A stretch of DNA of 51,293 nucleotides, taken from NCBI GenBank assembly GCA_964495805.1, contig CAZBWV010000047.1:1-51293 (forward strand), in the 5' to 3' direction. Made by a program: the position numbers and the translations under genes. This document shows positions 1-8,607 of this stretch, in pieces. Each line of letters begins with the position of its first letter. Position 1 is the stretch's first letter. The notes under the pieces were generated by a model that was not told the DNA's origin, ran no database searches, and worked only from the letters and a program-made list of their open reading frames with translations. The DNA is from JALXCH01 sp964495805 (lineage in GTDB: Bacteria; Calditrichota; Calditrichia; RBG-13-44-9).

Positions 1-1902
1 TCGGTTGATTTCTCCAGCGCGGGCTTCCAGTTGCATGGCAGCCTGACCTTCGTACCCCACACGGTAGCGCAATCCGGCCAGAGCCGCAACGGCATCGAAT
101 AAACGTCCGCAACTGCTGGTGAGCGGCGAATTGAGCTGGCGCTTCAGCATCTGCCTCACCAGATCTGCCTCCTGAGCGGAAACATCCGGAAAGAAATTCT
201 CCGCCCGGAAAGGAGCCCCGATTTGTTGCAAGTATGCCACAACCATTCGCCAGGGTTCGCGGATGGCTTTTTCCCCACCCGGCATGGGAACAGTACGGAA
301 GTGTGCTGCTCGCTGAAAAGCCAGCTCGTCGGCAATTAGAATTTCCCCGCCCCACACGGTCTGGTCAGGGCCGTACCCGGTGCCATCCAGTGCCAGCCCA
401 ATTACCTGACCGGTAAGCTGATTCTCCGCCATTGCGGCGGCAATATGTGCGTGATGATGCTGAACGGAGAGCACCGGCCAGTGCGTTTGTTCCTGTGCCC
501 AACGGGTGGACAAATATCCCGGATGCAGATCGCACACCACCAACTCCGGTTCAACCTGCAAAATTTTTGCAAAATGGTTCATGCTCTGCTCAAAAAACGC
601 CAGCGTTTCCGCATTTTCCAGGTCACCGATATGCTGACCGGGAAAGAAAAATTCCTGTTTGTTCATGCAAATTGTATTTTTCAGCTCGCCCCCCACTGCC
701 AGTACGGAGGGCAATTTTTCCGCCACCAGCACCGGTCGGGGAACAAACCCGCGGCTACGCCGGATGAACGATGTTTTCCCTAACATCACCCGTACCACCG
801 AATCATCTGCACGCTGGTAAATATCCCGATTGTTCATCAGAAAAAAATCGGCGATCTCCTGCAATTCTTCCAGTGCCTGCTGATTCTGGTAAACAATGGG
901 CTCTTCGCTTAAATTTCCGCTGGTCATCACCAGCGCCAGAAAAGCCCCTTCGCGCATGATCAAATAATGCAGCGGAGTGTAAGGCAACATTACTCCCAGA
1001 TAATCGTTATCCGGCGAAACAGAGGGCGCAATGGGATTGGGATGCTTTTTGCGCAGCAAACAAATAGGACGCTGTTGAGAGCGCAGAATGTCCTCTTCCA
1101 GTTCGCCGACCCGGGCGAATTGTCGAATTTGAGGGATGTCTTCGCTCATCAGTGCCAGGGGCTTTTCGTAGCGGTGCTTCCGCCGGCGCAGCCGTTGCAC
1201 CGCCGCTTCGTTGGTAGCGTCCACCGCCAGATGAAATCCCCCCAGCCCTTTGATGGCAACGATGTTCCCCTCTCGCAAAAGCCGAATGGTTTCCGTGATC
1301 GCATCTCCGGGTAAACGGTTCCCCTTTCCATCGGCTAACCAGATGGTTGGTCCGCACACCGGACAGGCATTGGGCTGCGCATGGAAACGCCGATTGGTAG
1401 GGTCGTGGTATTCCCGTGAGCACTCCGGACACATGGTGAATGGCGCCATGGTGGTATTGGGACGGTCGTAAGGAACATCTTTAATGATGGTAAACCGCGG
1501 TCCGCAATTGGTGCAATTGATGAATGGGTAGCGGTAACGGCGATCGTGGGGATCGAACAGTTCGCGCAGGCAATCCGAACAAATGGACATGTCCGGCGAA
1601 ATGAAAGCAAATTTGTCTTCCCGATGTTCACTCTGGCGAATCCGGAATGATTCCTCCGGTTGAAACGGGATGGTGTCCACCTGAATCCGGGTGATCTGCG
1701 CCAGAGGCGGCGGACTGGACCGAAGTTGGTTTAAAAACGCTTCCAGCTGGTGGCGCTCCCCCTGCACTTCAATGGTGACTCCCAGCGAATCGTTTAACAC
1801 CCAGCCGGTCAGGGCAAAGCGTCGGGCCAGATTAAATACAAAGGGACGAAAACCAACGCCCTGAACAATTCCACGGATGAATATTTTTCTCCGTTCTTTC
1901 AT
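1..1902 (-). CDS. hypF: Carbamoyltransferase HypF, C-terminus cut by window edge
   Basis: HypF makes the CN ligands of [NiFe]-hydrogenase: it carbamoylates the HypE C-terminal cysteine from carbamoyl phosphate and ATP in the cytoplasm. Reading the reverse strand gives one uninterrupted frame of 634 codons starting MKERRKIFIRGIVQGVGFRP, the acylphosphatase signature (about residues 1-90). Two CxxC zinc-finger pairs follow (SICSDC, CTNCGP, CPECSRE, CPVCGP), then a YrdC-like domain and the start of the Kae1-like domain (VVCDLHPGY, VQHHHAHIAA). Family members are about 750-780 residues, so roughly the last 130 are outside the window. An in-frame GTG two codons upstream is an alternative start. 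The gene follows hypC by 15 nt, so they form one transcript. No frameshift is seen in the stretches I translated. Confidence 0.96.
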   Translation of the reverse strand, partial: MKERRKIFIRGIVQGVGFRPFVFNLARRFALTGWVLNDSLGVTIEVQGERHQLEAFLNQLRSSPPPLAQITRIQVDTIPFQPEESFRIRQSEHREDKFAFISPDMSICSDCLRELFDPHDRRYRYPFINCTNCGPRFTIIKDVPYDRPNTTMAPFTMCPECSREYHDPTNRRFHAQPNACPVCGPTIWLADGKGNRLPGDAITETIRLLREGNIVAIKGLGGFHLAVDATNEAAVQRLRRRKHRYEKPLALMSEDIPQIRQFARVGELEEDILRSQQRPICLLRKKHPNPIAPSVSPDNDYLGVMLPYTPLHYLIMREGAFLALVMTSGNLSEEPIVYQNQQALEELQEIADFFLMNNRDIYQRADDSVVRVMLGKTSFIRRSRGFVPRPVLVAEKLPSVLAVGGELKNTICMNKQEFFFPGQHIGDLENAETLAFFEQSMNHFAKILQVEPELVVCDLHPGYLSTRWAQEQTHWPVLSVQHHHAHIAAAMAENQLTGQVIGLALDGTGYGPDQTVWGGEILIADELAFQRAAHFRTVPMPGGEKAIREPWRMVVAYLQQIGAPFRAENFFPDVSAQEADLVRQMLKRQLNSPLTSSCGRLFDAVAALAGLRYRVGYEGQAAMQLEARAGEINR

Positions 1903-1917
1903 GGGCACAAAGCGGGT

Positions 1918-2178
1918 TCAGGATTGGGAGGGTTTATCGTTTTCCGGATTCAACTCGCCTTCGATATCTTCCCCCATTTGCCGGAACAGTTCCAGCGTTT
2001 GCCGGGCTTCCTCTTCGTCCAGCCGCTGGATGGCAAATCCGGCATGGATAATCAGGTACTCTCCCACCCGGGCATCGGGCATCATCATAAGGCTGACCTC
2101 CCGGGTAACCCCGCCTAATTCCACCACTCCGATATCTCCATCTCGTTTAATCAACTTCATGGGTACAGCCAGACACAT
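1918..2178 (-). CDS. hypC: Hydrogenase maturation chaperone HypC/HybG
   Basis: HypC is a small chaperone that carries the Fe(CN)2CO unit with HypD and binds the hydrogenase large-subunit precursor. The protein begins MCLAVPMKLI; the cysteine right after the initiator Met is the essential ligand, which fixes the start at this ATG. A GTG two codons upstream would bury that Cys and is rejected. A GAGAGG ribosome site sits 5-6 nt before the ATG. Length (86 aa) and the beta-barrel sequence up to about residue 75 fit the family; the tail (GELNPENDKPSQS) is a short polar extension. hypF lies 15 nt downstream. hypA, B, D and E and hydrogenase structural genes are not in the window. Confidence 0.95.
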   Translation of the reverse strand: MCLAVPMKLIKRDGDIGVVELGGVTREVSLMMMPDARVGEYLIIHAGFAIQRLDEEEARQTLELFRQMGEDIEGELNPENDKPSQS

Positions 2179-2220
2179 AAGCACCTCTCTGTTTGGTTCA
2201 ACCCATACCTGATATTTCTT

Positions 2221-3591
2221 TTAATCTTCTTGCTGAAAGGTAATTGCCACCTGTAAAATCGCTTCGCTGGTGGAAGCGCTATTCTCCAGAATGGCTCCAT
2301 CGCTGGATATTTTGTCATCCGGGATGTAAGCGGTTGTCTGGAACAGCAAAGCCACCGATCTGGCTCTCTGGTTCGCCAGGGTCTGATTGTATTGTCGATT
2401 CCCCGGAGCCGCCTGAATAATTCGAATCTCAATATGCTGGTAAGGGAGTTTCTGAATCTCCCGCGCCATCCGCTCAATAATCTGTTGCTCCTTCTGCGGT
2501 AGAGAAATCCCACCGGGAACAAAATTTAAACCGTTCAGGGTCAACTCAATCCGGTTGTCTTTCTGAGTGGTTACCACTCCCCATTCCAGCATTCGCTTTT
2601 TAAGTTCGTTGATTCGACTTAGCAAACGCTGATGTTCTCCCAATTTTTCCTGGAGCAACAGAAGTTGTTTGTTTAACCGGGCCAGACTGTCTTCCAGCAC
2701 CCGATTCCTCTGGCGTTCTTTCTCCAGGGAGGTTTTAAGCGATTCCACACTGGTGGTGATGTCATTGAGCACGGCAGGCAATCCGTTGGAATAATCCGGA
2801 AAATAATCCAGTACCTCACACAACTGATTGATGGTTTGCTCCAGGCGGAGTTGATATTTTTCAAACGCAGAGGTGTTTCGGTAAATTTTGCTGGCAATCT
2901 GGGTAAGGAATAACAGATGCTGGCTCTCGCGTTGTAATTTCTGCACTTTTACCTGCAGGGTGGGATCGTTAAATCGTTTCTTTTTCAAGATGGTTTCCAC
3001 CTGCCGGAAAAGCTGCTGGACCAGATGGTAAGTTTCCGGCGCATATTTTTCCGCACCCAGATTTTTTGCTTCCTGGAGGAAAATCCGGACTTCGCTAAGC
3101 AACTTGTTGCGCAGGGCTTCGAACTGGGCTTCGCGGTAAAGCCGTTCCAGTTGATCGATTTTATCCTGATAGCGCTGAGGTCGGGATTTTTTGAGTTTCT
3201 CCGCCAGTTCATGGAGTTGTTCTTCTGCTTTCAGGAAATTGTCCCGGGCAAAATCGTCCGCACCGCTGGTTAAAGCGGCGTCCCGTGCCGCCAATACACT
3301 GCTCAGGTACGGCCGGATTTTCTCGGAGTCTTTCTGAATCTCCTGCAGTTGCCGGTAAATTTTCTGAATTTTTTGTCGGTCTTCCAGAGACAACACGGTG
3401 GGGGAGGCTTCACGAATTGCTTCGTACTGCTCTTTTAACTGAAAATATTGCGGAGCAAAATAGATGTCGCCACCATTCGTTCGGATGGCAATGAGAAGAT
3501 CTTCAATCTGTTTATATTCCACTGGCGTCTGGGCAAATAGTACATGAAAGAAAATGCCCAATACCAGATTTATTCGAAAAAACAATCGCAT
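2221..3591 (-). CDS. Secreted coiled-coil protein with C-terminal OmpA-like domain
   Basis: The 456-residue protein starts with a signal peptide (MRLFFRINLVLGIFFHVLFA, cleavage probably before QTPVEY). A long helical part (about residues 25-320) follows, rich in Glu, Lys, Leu and Arg, with repeated pieces such as AARDAALTSGADDFARDNFLKAEEQL that resemble DUF4398-type helical repeats, and a heptad-like segment near 280-330. The last 120 residues look like an OmpA-like peptidoglycan-binding fold, ending with NQTLANQRARSVALLF where OmpA domains have NxxLSxxRAxxV. Inference: a periplasmic or outer-membrane structural protein tethered to peptidoglycan. The start is the ATG with AGGGA 7 nt upstream; an upstream in-frame TTG is less likely. 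hypC begins 42 nt downstream, but a functional link with hydrogenase maturation is not evident. Confidence 0.75.
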   Translation of the reverse strand: MRLFFRINLVLGIFFHVLFAQTPVEYKQIEDLLIAIRTNGGDIYFAPQYFQLKEQYEAIREASPTVLSLEDRQKIQKIYRQLQEIQKDSEKIRPYLSSVLAARDAALTSGADDFARDNFLKAEEQLHELAEKLKKSRPQRYQDKIDQLERLYREAQFEALRNKLLSEVRIFLQEAKNLGAEKYAPETYHLVQQLFRQVETILKKKRFNDPTLQVKVQKLQRESQHLLFLTQIASKIYRNTSAFEKYQLRLEQTINQLCEVLDYFPDYSNGLPAVLNDITTSVESLKTSLEKERQRNRVLEDSLARLNKQLLLLQEKLGEHQRLLSRINELKKRMLEWGVVTTQKDNRIELTLNGLNFVPGGISLPQKEQQIIERMAREIQKLPYQHIEIRIIQAAPGNRQYNQTLANQRARSVALLFQTTAYIPDDKISSDGAILENSASTSEAILQVAITFQQED

Positions 3592-3613
3592 AGTCAATCC
3601 CTAAAATGCTCAA

Positions 3614-3642
3614 AATAAAATATAACCAGATTTGGTGGTCAA
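3614..3642 (-). promoter_or_regulatory. Candidate sigma-70 promoter of the OmpA-like gene
   Basis: On the minus strand TTGACC (3642-3637) and TTTATT (3619-3614) are separated by 17 nt, about 25 nt before the ATG at 3591. The -35 is good and the -10 matches 4 of 6. It is the only plausible pair in this AT-rich stretch. Confidence 0.4.
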
Positions 3643-3675
3643 CTAAAGGAAAATATTTTACCGGAGGGGAGGGAA

Positions 3676-3754
3676 GGGGAATAGGGGGAATAAGGGGAAT
3701 AGGGGTATAGGGGGAATAAGGGTATAGGGGGAATAGGGGTATAGGGGGATGGGG
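3676..3754. repeat. G-rich tandem array, 8-9 bp unit, G-quadruplex-prone
   Basis: Nine imperfect copies of GGGG(G)AATA or GGGGTATA follow one another (unit length alternates 8 and 9). Every unit has a run of 3-5 G spaced by 4-5 nt, which meets the usual G-quadruplex rule on the plus strand. It lies between the terminator of the E2 gene and the promoter of the OmpA-like gene. A proline-rich reading frame on the minus strand here is a by-product of the repeat, not a gene. Confidence 0.85.
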
Positions 3755-3759
3755 AGGCA

Positions 3760-3790
3760 TTCCCGGAGGGCAGGTCCTGTGCTCCGGGAA
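3760..3790. repeat. Strong inverted repeat between G-rich array and terminator
   Basis: TTCCCGGAG (3760-3768) and CTCCGGGAA (3782-3790) form a perfect 9-bp stem. The 13-nt loop itself contains CAGG-T-CCTG, so the hairpin can extend. There is no T-tract on either side, so it is not a second terminator; it could be a REP-type element or an mRNA end-protecting hairpin. Confidence 0.6.
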
Positions 3791-3804
3791 CAGGGTGAGG
3801 AAAT

Positions 3805-3832
3805 AAAAAAGGGCGAAATTTCTTTCGCCCTT
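3805..3832 (-). terminator. Rho-independent terminator of the E1-E2 operon
   Basis: The minus-strand transcript forms a stem from GGGCGAAA and TTTCGCCC (8 perfect bp, 4-nt loop, plus strand 3811-3830), extended by AA/TT, followed by TTTTTTATTT. It overlaps the stop of the E2 gene by a few nucleotides. Confidence 0.88.
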
Positions 3833-3837
3833 CGATG

Positions 3838-5136
3838 TCAAATTTCCTGCGGGGAGAATGTTTCCAGAATCTCCACTACCCTTTCCAGGAATCGACCCCC
3901 CAGTTCGCCATCCACAATGCGGTGATCGAAAGAAAGGGAAAGGTAGGCCATGGAACGGATGGCAATGGTATCCCCTAATTCGCTTTCGATAACCACCGGA
4001 CGTTTTTTGATGGCACCGATTCCCAGAATCCCCACATTAGGCTGATTGATGATGGGCAAACCGAAAATATTTCCGAATACTCCGTAATTGGTCACCGAAA
4101 AGGTTGAACCTTCAATATCGCTCAGTTTGAGTTTGTTGGTGTGGGCACGCGTTACCAGATCGTTCAGTGCCCGGGCAATGCCCCGCAGGTTCAACCCTTC
4201 CGCCTGTTTAATAACCGGTACAATCAGTCCCCGCGGCGAAGCCACCGCCACCCCCAAATTGATATGGCGATGCAATATCATATTGTCCCCTTCTACCGAA
4301 GCATTCATCCGGGGAAAATCCTGAAGCGCTTTGACCACTGCGTACAAAATAAACGGTGTCACGGTCAGCTTAAACCCTTCCTGCTCCAGAAATCCCGGTC
4401 GTTTTTCCTGCATCATCTGCATGATGCGGGTCATGTCGCATTCAGAAACCGAATAGACATGAGCGGAGGTATCCAGGCTAAGCCGCATGTGTTTGGCCAT
4501 ACTTTTCAGTACCGAATCCATGGGTACCACTTTGACCTCTTCGCCGGGGGCAAAGGCAGGTACCGAAGGAGCCGGAGTCGATACCGCCGCTTTCTGCGTC
4601 TTCCGATCTTTCAGATATTTTAACAGGTCTTTCTTGGTCACCCGCCCGTTTAAACCGGTTCCGGGAATTTGTTCCAGCTCCTCCATGGAGATATCTTCCT
4701 GGCGGGCAATATTCAGTACCAGCGGAGAATAGAAACGGCCTTTTCGGCGACGTTCCGGTGCAACTGCAACTGATTCTTCTTTTGCCGCTTCGGCAGAGGG
4801 TGGAGGTGGTGGCTGAACAGCTTTCTCTTTTGCGGGTTCGGCTTCCGGTCTGGCTTCTTTCGGTTCGGGTTGCCCCTCTTCTCCGGGGGCAATTTCCCCT
4901 TCCGTTTCAATGCGCGCAATAATCGATTCCACTTCCACCGTCTCGTTCTCCTGAGCCAGAATTTCCACCAGCGTACCGCTCACCGGGCTGGGGATTTCCG
5001 AATCCACTTTATCGGTGGAGACCTCCAGCAGCGTTTCATCTTTTTCCACCGGATCACCTACTTTTTTATACCACTTTATGATGGTTCCTTCGGTCAGGCT
5101 TTCGCCTAACTTCGGCATTTTGACGTCAACTTTCAT
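3838..5136 (-). CDS. 2-oxoacid dehydrogenase E2 (dihydrolipoyl acyltransferase)
   Basis: E2 carries the lipoyl swinging arm and transfers the acyl group from E1 to CoA. The 432-residue protein has one lipoyl domain (1-80; lipoyl lysine K43 in EVSTDKVDSE), an acidic and Pro-rich linker, a peripheral subunit-binding domain (about 135-178, FYSPLVLNIARQ) and a catalytic acyltransferase domain ending with SFDHRIVDGELGG (active His near 405, HxxxDG). The chosen ATG has GGAGAC 5 nt upstream and begins directly with the lipoyl domain; an in-frame ATG ten codons earlier adds an unconserved MKQTKKWRQS. E1 lies 58 nt upstream and a terminator follows. Substrate is probably branched-chain 2-oxoacids, from the E1 partner; acetoin or pyruvate cannot be excluded. 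No E3 (lipoamide dehydrogenase) is in the window. Confidence 0.93.
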   Translation of the reverse strand: MKVDVKMPKLGESLTEGTIIKWYKKVGDPVEKDETLLEVSTDKVDSEIPSPVSGTLVEILAQENETVEVESIIARIETEGEIAPGEEGQPEPKEARPEAEPAKEKAVQPPPPPSAEAAKEESVAVAPERRRKGRFYSPLVLNIARQEDISMEELEQIPGTGLNGRVTKKDLLKYLKDRKTQKAAVSTPAPSVPAFAPGEEVKVVPMDSVLKSMAKHMRLSLDTSAHVYSVSECDMTRIMQMMQEKRPGFLEQEGFKLTVTPFILYAVVKALQDFPRMNASVEGDNMILHRHINLGVAVASPRGLIVPVIKQAEGLNLRGIARALNDLVTRAHTNKLKLSDIEGSTFSVTNYGVFGNIFGLPIINQPNVGILGIGAIKKRPVVIESELGDTIAIRSMAYLSLSFDHRIVDGELGGRFLERVVEILETFSPQEI

Positions 5137-5194
5137 GGATTGTCTCCATTTTTTCGTTTGTTTCACTTTTACTGCAATTCCCTTCCCATAAGTG

Positions 5195-7204
5195 CTAATA
5201 CAACAGCAATTCCTTCAATGCGCTGGCAATGCGTGCCGGGGAAGGCAGCACGTAATTTTCCAGTCCGGTATTGTAAGGGATATGAGCGTCATGTGCAGCC
5301 ACCCGCATCACCGGACCATCCAGATATTCAAACGCCTCCCGGGAAATTCGTGCGGCAATCTCAGCACCAAATCCACCGGTTAAATTTTCCTCGTGCACAA
5401 TTAACACCTTCCCGGTTTTGCGTACGGAATTCAGGATGGTTTCCATATCGAACGGGAGGATGGTGCGCAGGTCAATGATTTCCACCGAAGGATTGAGTTC
5501 CTGAAGCATTTTCACCGCTTCGATAGAGCGCTGGACCTGCATACCCCAGGTAATGATGGTGGCATCTTCACCTTCCCGAACCACATTTGCATAGCCCAGC
5601 GGCAACACATAATCGGCATCCGGTTCGGGGCGTGCGGCAAAAGACTGACGGTACAACCCTTTGTGTTCCATGAAAATCACCGGGTCTTCGCCGCGAATGG
5701 CGGCTTTCAGCAACCCCTTGGCGTCCGCAGCGTTGCTGGGATACACCACCTTCAATCCGGGAATGTGTGCGAAAAAAGCCTCCGCATTCTGACTGTGGTA
5801 TAATCCGCCATGGATGTACCCGCCAACCGGTGTGCGAATAACCACCGGCGCATTCCAGGTTCCGTTGGAACGGTAATAAATGGCGGCCAGTTCGTTGCGT
5901 ATCTGCATAAACGCCGGCCAGATGTAATCCACGAACTGAATTTCGACCACCGGTTTAAATCCGTACACCGCCATACCGATAGCAGTCCCCACAATGCTGG
6001 CTTCTGCCAACGGTGAATTAAACGCGCGATTTTTTCCGAATTTTTTGGTTAATCCGCGGGTTGCAGTAAACACACCGCCTTTGGGATCGGCCACGTCCTC
6101 ACCGTACACCACCACTTTTTCGTTCCGTTCCATTTCCTCATGCAGCGCATGGTTGATGGCATCCACCATCACCACGCGTTCCCCTTCTCCGGAAGGTGGT
6201 GTGGGCTTTTCTGGCGAACGGAATTGCACATATACCCGCTCCACTGCGGTTTCCGGTTCCGGGTCTGGTTGCTGCTCTGCCCATTCCGCTACCCTATCCA
6301 CTTCTTCCCGAACCTGTTGCTGAATAGCATCCAGTTCCTTTTCGGTGGCAATTCCGTTTTCAGTTAATTCAATGGCAAAATTCAGAATGGGGTCTTTCTG
6401 CCGTTCCTTTTCCAGCTCTTCCGGCGAACGATACTTTCGATGGTCATCGCTGCTGGAATGGGGTAACAGGCGTACCACTTCGGAAATAATAATTGCCGGT
6501 CCCTTCCCCTGGCGGGCATAACGGGTAGCCCGATGAAAGGTCTGGTACACCTCAAAAAAATCCGTTCCGTTAATTTTGGCACTGTACAAATTCGGGTAAC
6601 TTTTGATAAGATGATAGATGGAACCGCCAGCGGTTTGCTGAGCAACCGGTACGCTGATGGCGTATTTATTGTCCTGAATATGAAACACAACGGGTAGTTT
6701 GTCGCGACTGGCCCAATTGAGTGCTTCGAAAAATTCACCCTGGCTGGTGGTTCCTTCGCCGGAGCTGACATACACCAGTTCATCGCCGCCGGACTTCTGA
6801 ATACCCATGGCAGTTCCCACAGCGTGCAAAAACTGAGTACCGGTGCAGGAGGATTGACTCACAATTCGCAGTTTACGGTGTCCCCAATGGGCGCCAATCT
6901 GTCGTCCACCAGAATTGGGGTCGTCCCGTTTGGCAAGATGGTGCAAAAACACCTCCTCCACGGTCATTCCCCATCCTAACACAAATGCCTGATCCCGATA
7001 GTAGCAGTATGCCCAATCTTTTTCGGGATTAAAATTTTTAACGGCACCGACCTGAGCGGCTTCGTGTCCTGAACCACCAATGTGAAAATGCGCTTTCCCC
7101 TGGCGCAACAAAATTAGCTCTTTATCATCCGAACGGCGATTGAGCACCATCAGACGATATATCTCCAGCAGCTCTTTTTTACTGAATCCTTTATATTTTG
7201 CCAT
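5195..7204 (-). CDS. Fused E1 alpha-beta of branched-chain type 2-oxoacid dehydrogenase
   Basis: E1 decarboxylates the 2-oxoacid with thiamine diphosphate and reductively acylates the E2 lipoyl group. This 669-residue protein joins both E1 subunits: the alpha part (about 1-335) has the ThDP motif GEGTTSQ (149-155) with DNKYAIS (178-184) and the loop HSSSDDHRKYR (249-259); the beta part (about 343-669) begins VVMVDAINHALHEEM and contains VVYGEDV and a C-terminal transketolase-like domain. The GEG form and the HS-S-SDD loop resemble branched-chain E1 alpha, so a 2-oxoisovalerate dehydrogenase is the best call. The joint is a Pro/Glu-rich linker. A strong GGAGGA site precedes the ATG. Fused E1 forms are known in several Bacteroidetes-like lineages. 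The 268-nt region upstream (7205-7472) shows no gene and no convincing promoter. Confidence 0.92.
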   Translation of the reverse strand: MAKYKGFSKKELLEIYRLMVLNRRSDDKELILLRQGKAHFHIGGSGHEAAQVGAVKNFNPEKDWAYCYYRDQAFVLGWGMTVEEVFLHHLAKRDDPNSGGRQIGAHWGHRKLRIVSQSSCTGTQFLHAVGTAMGIQKSGGDELVYVSSGEGTTSQGEFFEALNWASRDKLPVVFHIQDNKYAISVPVAQQTAGGSIYHLIKSYPNLYSAKINGTDFFEVYQTFHRATRYARQGKGPAIIISEVVRLLPHSSSDDHRKYRSPEELEKERQKDPILNFAIELTENGIATEKELDAIQQQVREEVDRVAEWAEQQPDPEPETAVERVYVQFRSPEKPTPPSGEGERVVMVDAINHALHEEMERNEKVVVYGEDVADPKGGVFTATRGLTKKFGKNRAFNSPLAEASIVGTAIGMAVYGFKPVVEIQFVDYIWPAFMQIRNELAAIYYRSNGTWNAPVVIRTPVGGYIHGGLYHSQNAEAFFAHIPGLKVVYPSNAADAKGLLKAAIRGEDPVIFMEHKGLYRQSFAARPEPDADYVLPLGYANVVREGEDATIITWGMQVQRSIEAVKMLQELNPSVEIIDLRTILPFDMETILNSVRKTGKVLIVHEENLTGGFGAEIAARISREAFEYLDGPVMRVAAHDAHIPYNTGLENYVLPSPARIASALKELLLY

Positions 7205-7472
7205 CTTATGTCCTCCGTTATACGCTGAATCTATTTTTGGTGAATAAACAAGAAAGGTTGCCCTTTCAGGCGGTGCAATTTAGCGGAGGGGGCTGGAGAA
7301 ATCAACCGGAAATAATTTTACCGCAGAAGTACAGTTTAACTCGTGCAGGCAGGATAGAACAACTGACGGCTCCACAGAAAGAAGGTTCAAATTCAGGTGC
7401 AGAAGGGTTCCCCCTTTCCGGGGAAATTAACAAAAAAAGCCGGTTTCGGAAGCGCTGACCCTTACAATGGAC

Positions 7473-8576
7473 TCAGGCAATTCGCTGGTCGGTTTCCGGA
7501 TCGAAAAAGTAGATTTTGTTCAAATCAATTACGACCTCCACCTGCTGGCCGGGACGATACAAAGAAACCGGTTCCATGCGCATGCAATAGCTTTTTGTTT
7601 TATCAGAAAAATAAACGAATATTTCATTTCCCACCGGTTCCACCACATCCACCTGAATGATCATGGGGGTACTGACCGGGGTTTTCTCCTTTGCCTGTTC
7701 CCGGTCGTAAATATGCTCCGGACGAACACCCAGGATAACCCGTTTCCCCCGATAAGGGGCTAATTGGGGTTGAAGTTTCGGGGGAATTTCCAGCCGAAAT
7801 ACCTGCGAATGGAACTGTAGAGTGCCGTTTCCCTGCAGTTCTCCTTCCACAAAATTCATTGCCGGACTTCCGATGAATCCTGCTACGAAGCGGTTTACCG
7901 GATTGTTGTACAGATTCAACGGGGTGTCCACCTGTTGAATTTCCCCGTCCTTCAGCACCACAATCCGATCGCCCATGGTCATGGCTTCGATCTGATCGTG
8001 GGTTACGTAAATCATGGTGGTTTTCAGTCGGTGATGCAGTTTGTTGATTTCGATGCGCATCTGTACCCGGAGTTTGGCATCCAGATTGGACAGGGGTTCG
8101 TCGAACAAGAAGACTTTTGGTTTGCGTACGATGGCGCGTCCCACTGCCACCCGCTGCCGCTGTCCGCCGGAAAGAGCGCGTGGTTTGCGATCCAGAAACT
8201 GCTCAATATCCAGAATCTCCGCCGCTTCTCGCACACGTCGCCGAATTTCCTCCCGGGGGTATTTGCGCAATTTTAACCCGAACGCCATGTTCTCGTACAC
8301 AGTCATGTGCGGGTACAGTGCATAATTCTGAAACACCATGGCAATATCCCGATCGCGCGGAGGAATATCGTTCACTACCTTGCCATCAATTAAAATTTCG
8401 CCGGAGGTAATATCTTCCAGCCCGGCAATCATGCGCAGCAGGGTGGATTTCCCACATCCGGAGGGTCCCACCAGAACCACAAATTCCTGATCCTGAATGG
8501 TTAGATTCGCATTTTTTACCGCAGTAACCTTGTTGTCGTACACTTTGCTAACGTTACGGAGTTCCACAGAAGCCAC
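7473..8576 (-). CDS. MalK/UgpC-type ABC transporter ATPase
   Basis: This 367-residue ATPase would energise a carbohydrate (CUT1-type) ABC importer at the inner membrane. Walker A GPSGCGKST (37-45), Q-loop near VFQNYALYPH, signature LSGGQ (135-139), Walker B VFLFDEP (155-161) and a switch His in VTHDQIEA are intact; the last about 130 residues form the TOBE/MOP-type regulatory domain (VILGVRPEHIYDR). It starts with GTG, supported by GGGAG 8 nt upstream. No permease or binding protein is nearby, so it may serve several importers as MsmX does (inference). It starts 31 nt after the potassium transporter gene and could be read from the same transcript. Glycerol-3-phosphate or maltose specificity cannot be told. 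Confidence 0.9.
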   Translation of the reverse strand: MASVELRNVSKVYDNKVTAVKNANLTIQDQEFVVLVGPSGCGKSTLLRMIAGLEDITSGEILIDGKVVNDIPPRDRDIAMVFQNYALYPHMTVYENMAFGLKLRKYPREEIRRRVREAAEILDIEQFLDRKPRALSGGQRQRVAVGRAIVRKPKVFLFDEPLSNLDAKLRVQMRIEINKLHHRLKTTMIYVTHDQIEAMTMGDRIVVLKDGEIQQVDTPLNLYNNPVNRFVAGFIGSPAMNFVEGELQGNGTLQFHSQVFRLEIPPKLQPQLAPYRGKRVILGVRPEHIYDREQAKEKTPVSTPMIIQVDVVEPVGNEIFVYFSDKTKSYCMRMEPVSLYRPGQQVEVVIDLNKIYFFDPETDQRIA

Positions 8577-8607
8577 GGTTTTTCTCCCGTTTTATTCCGA
8601 TGATTAT

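Noticed and set aside
7425..7445. Terminator after the ABC ATPase gene (T-run on minus strand)
   Set aside because: Only a 3-bp stem precedes the seven T; too weak to call.
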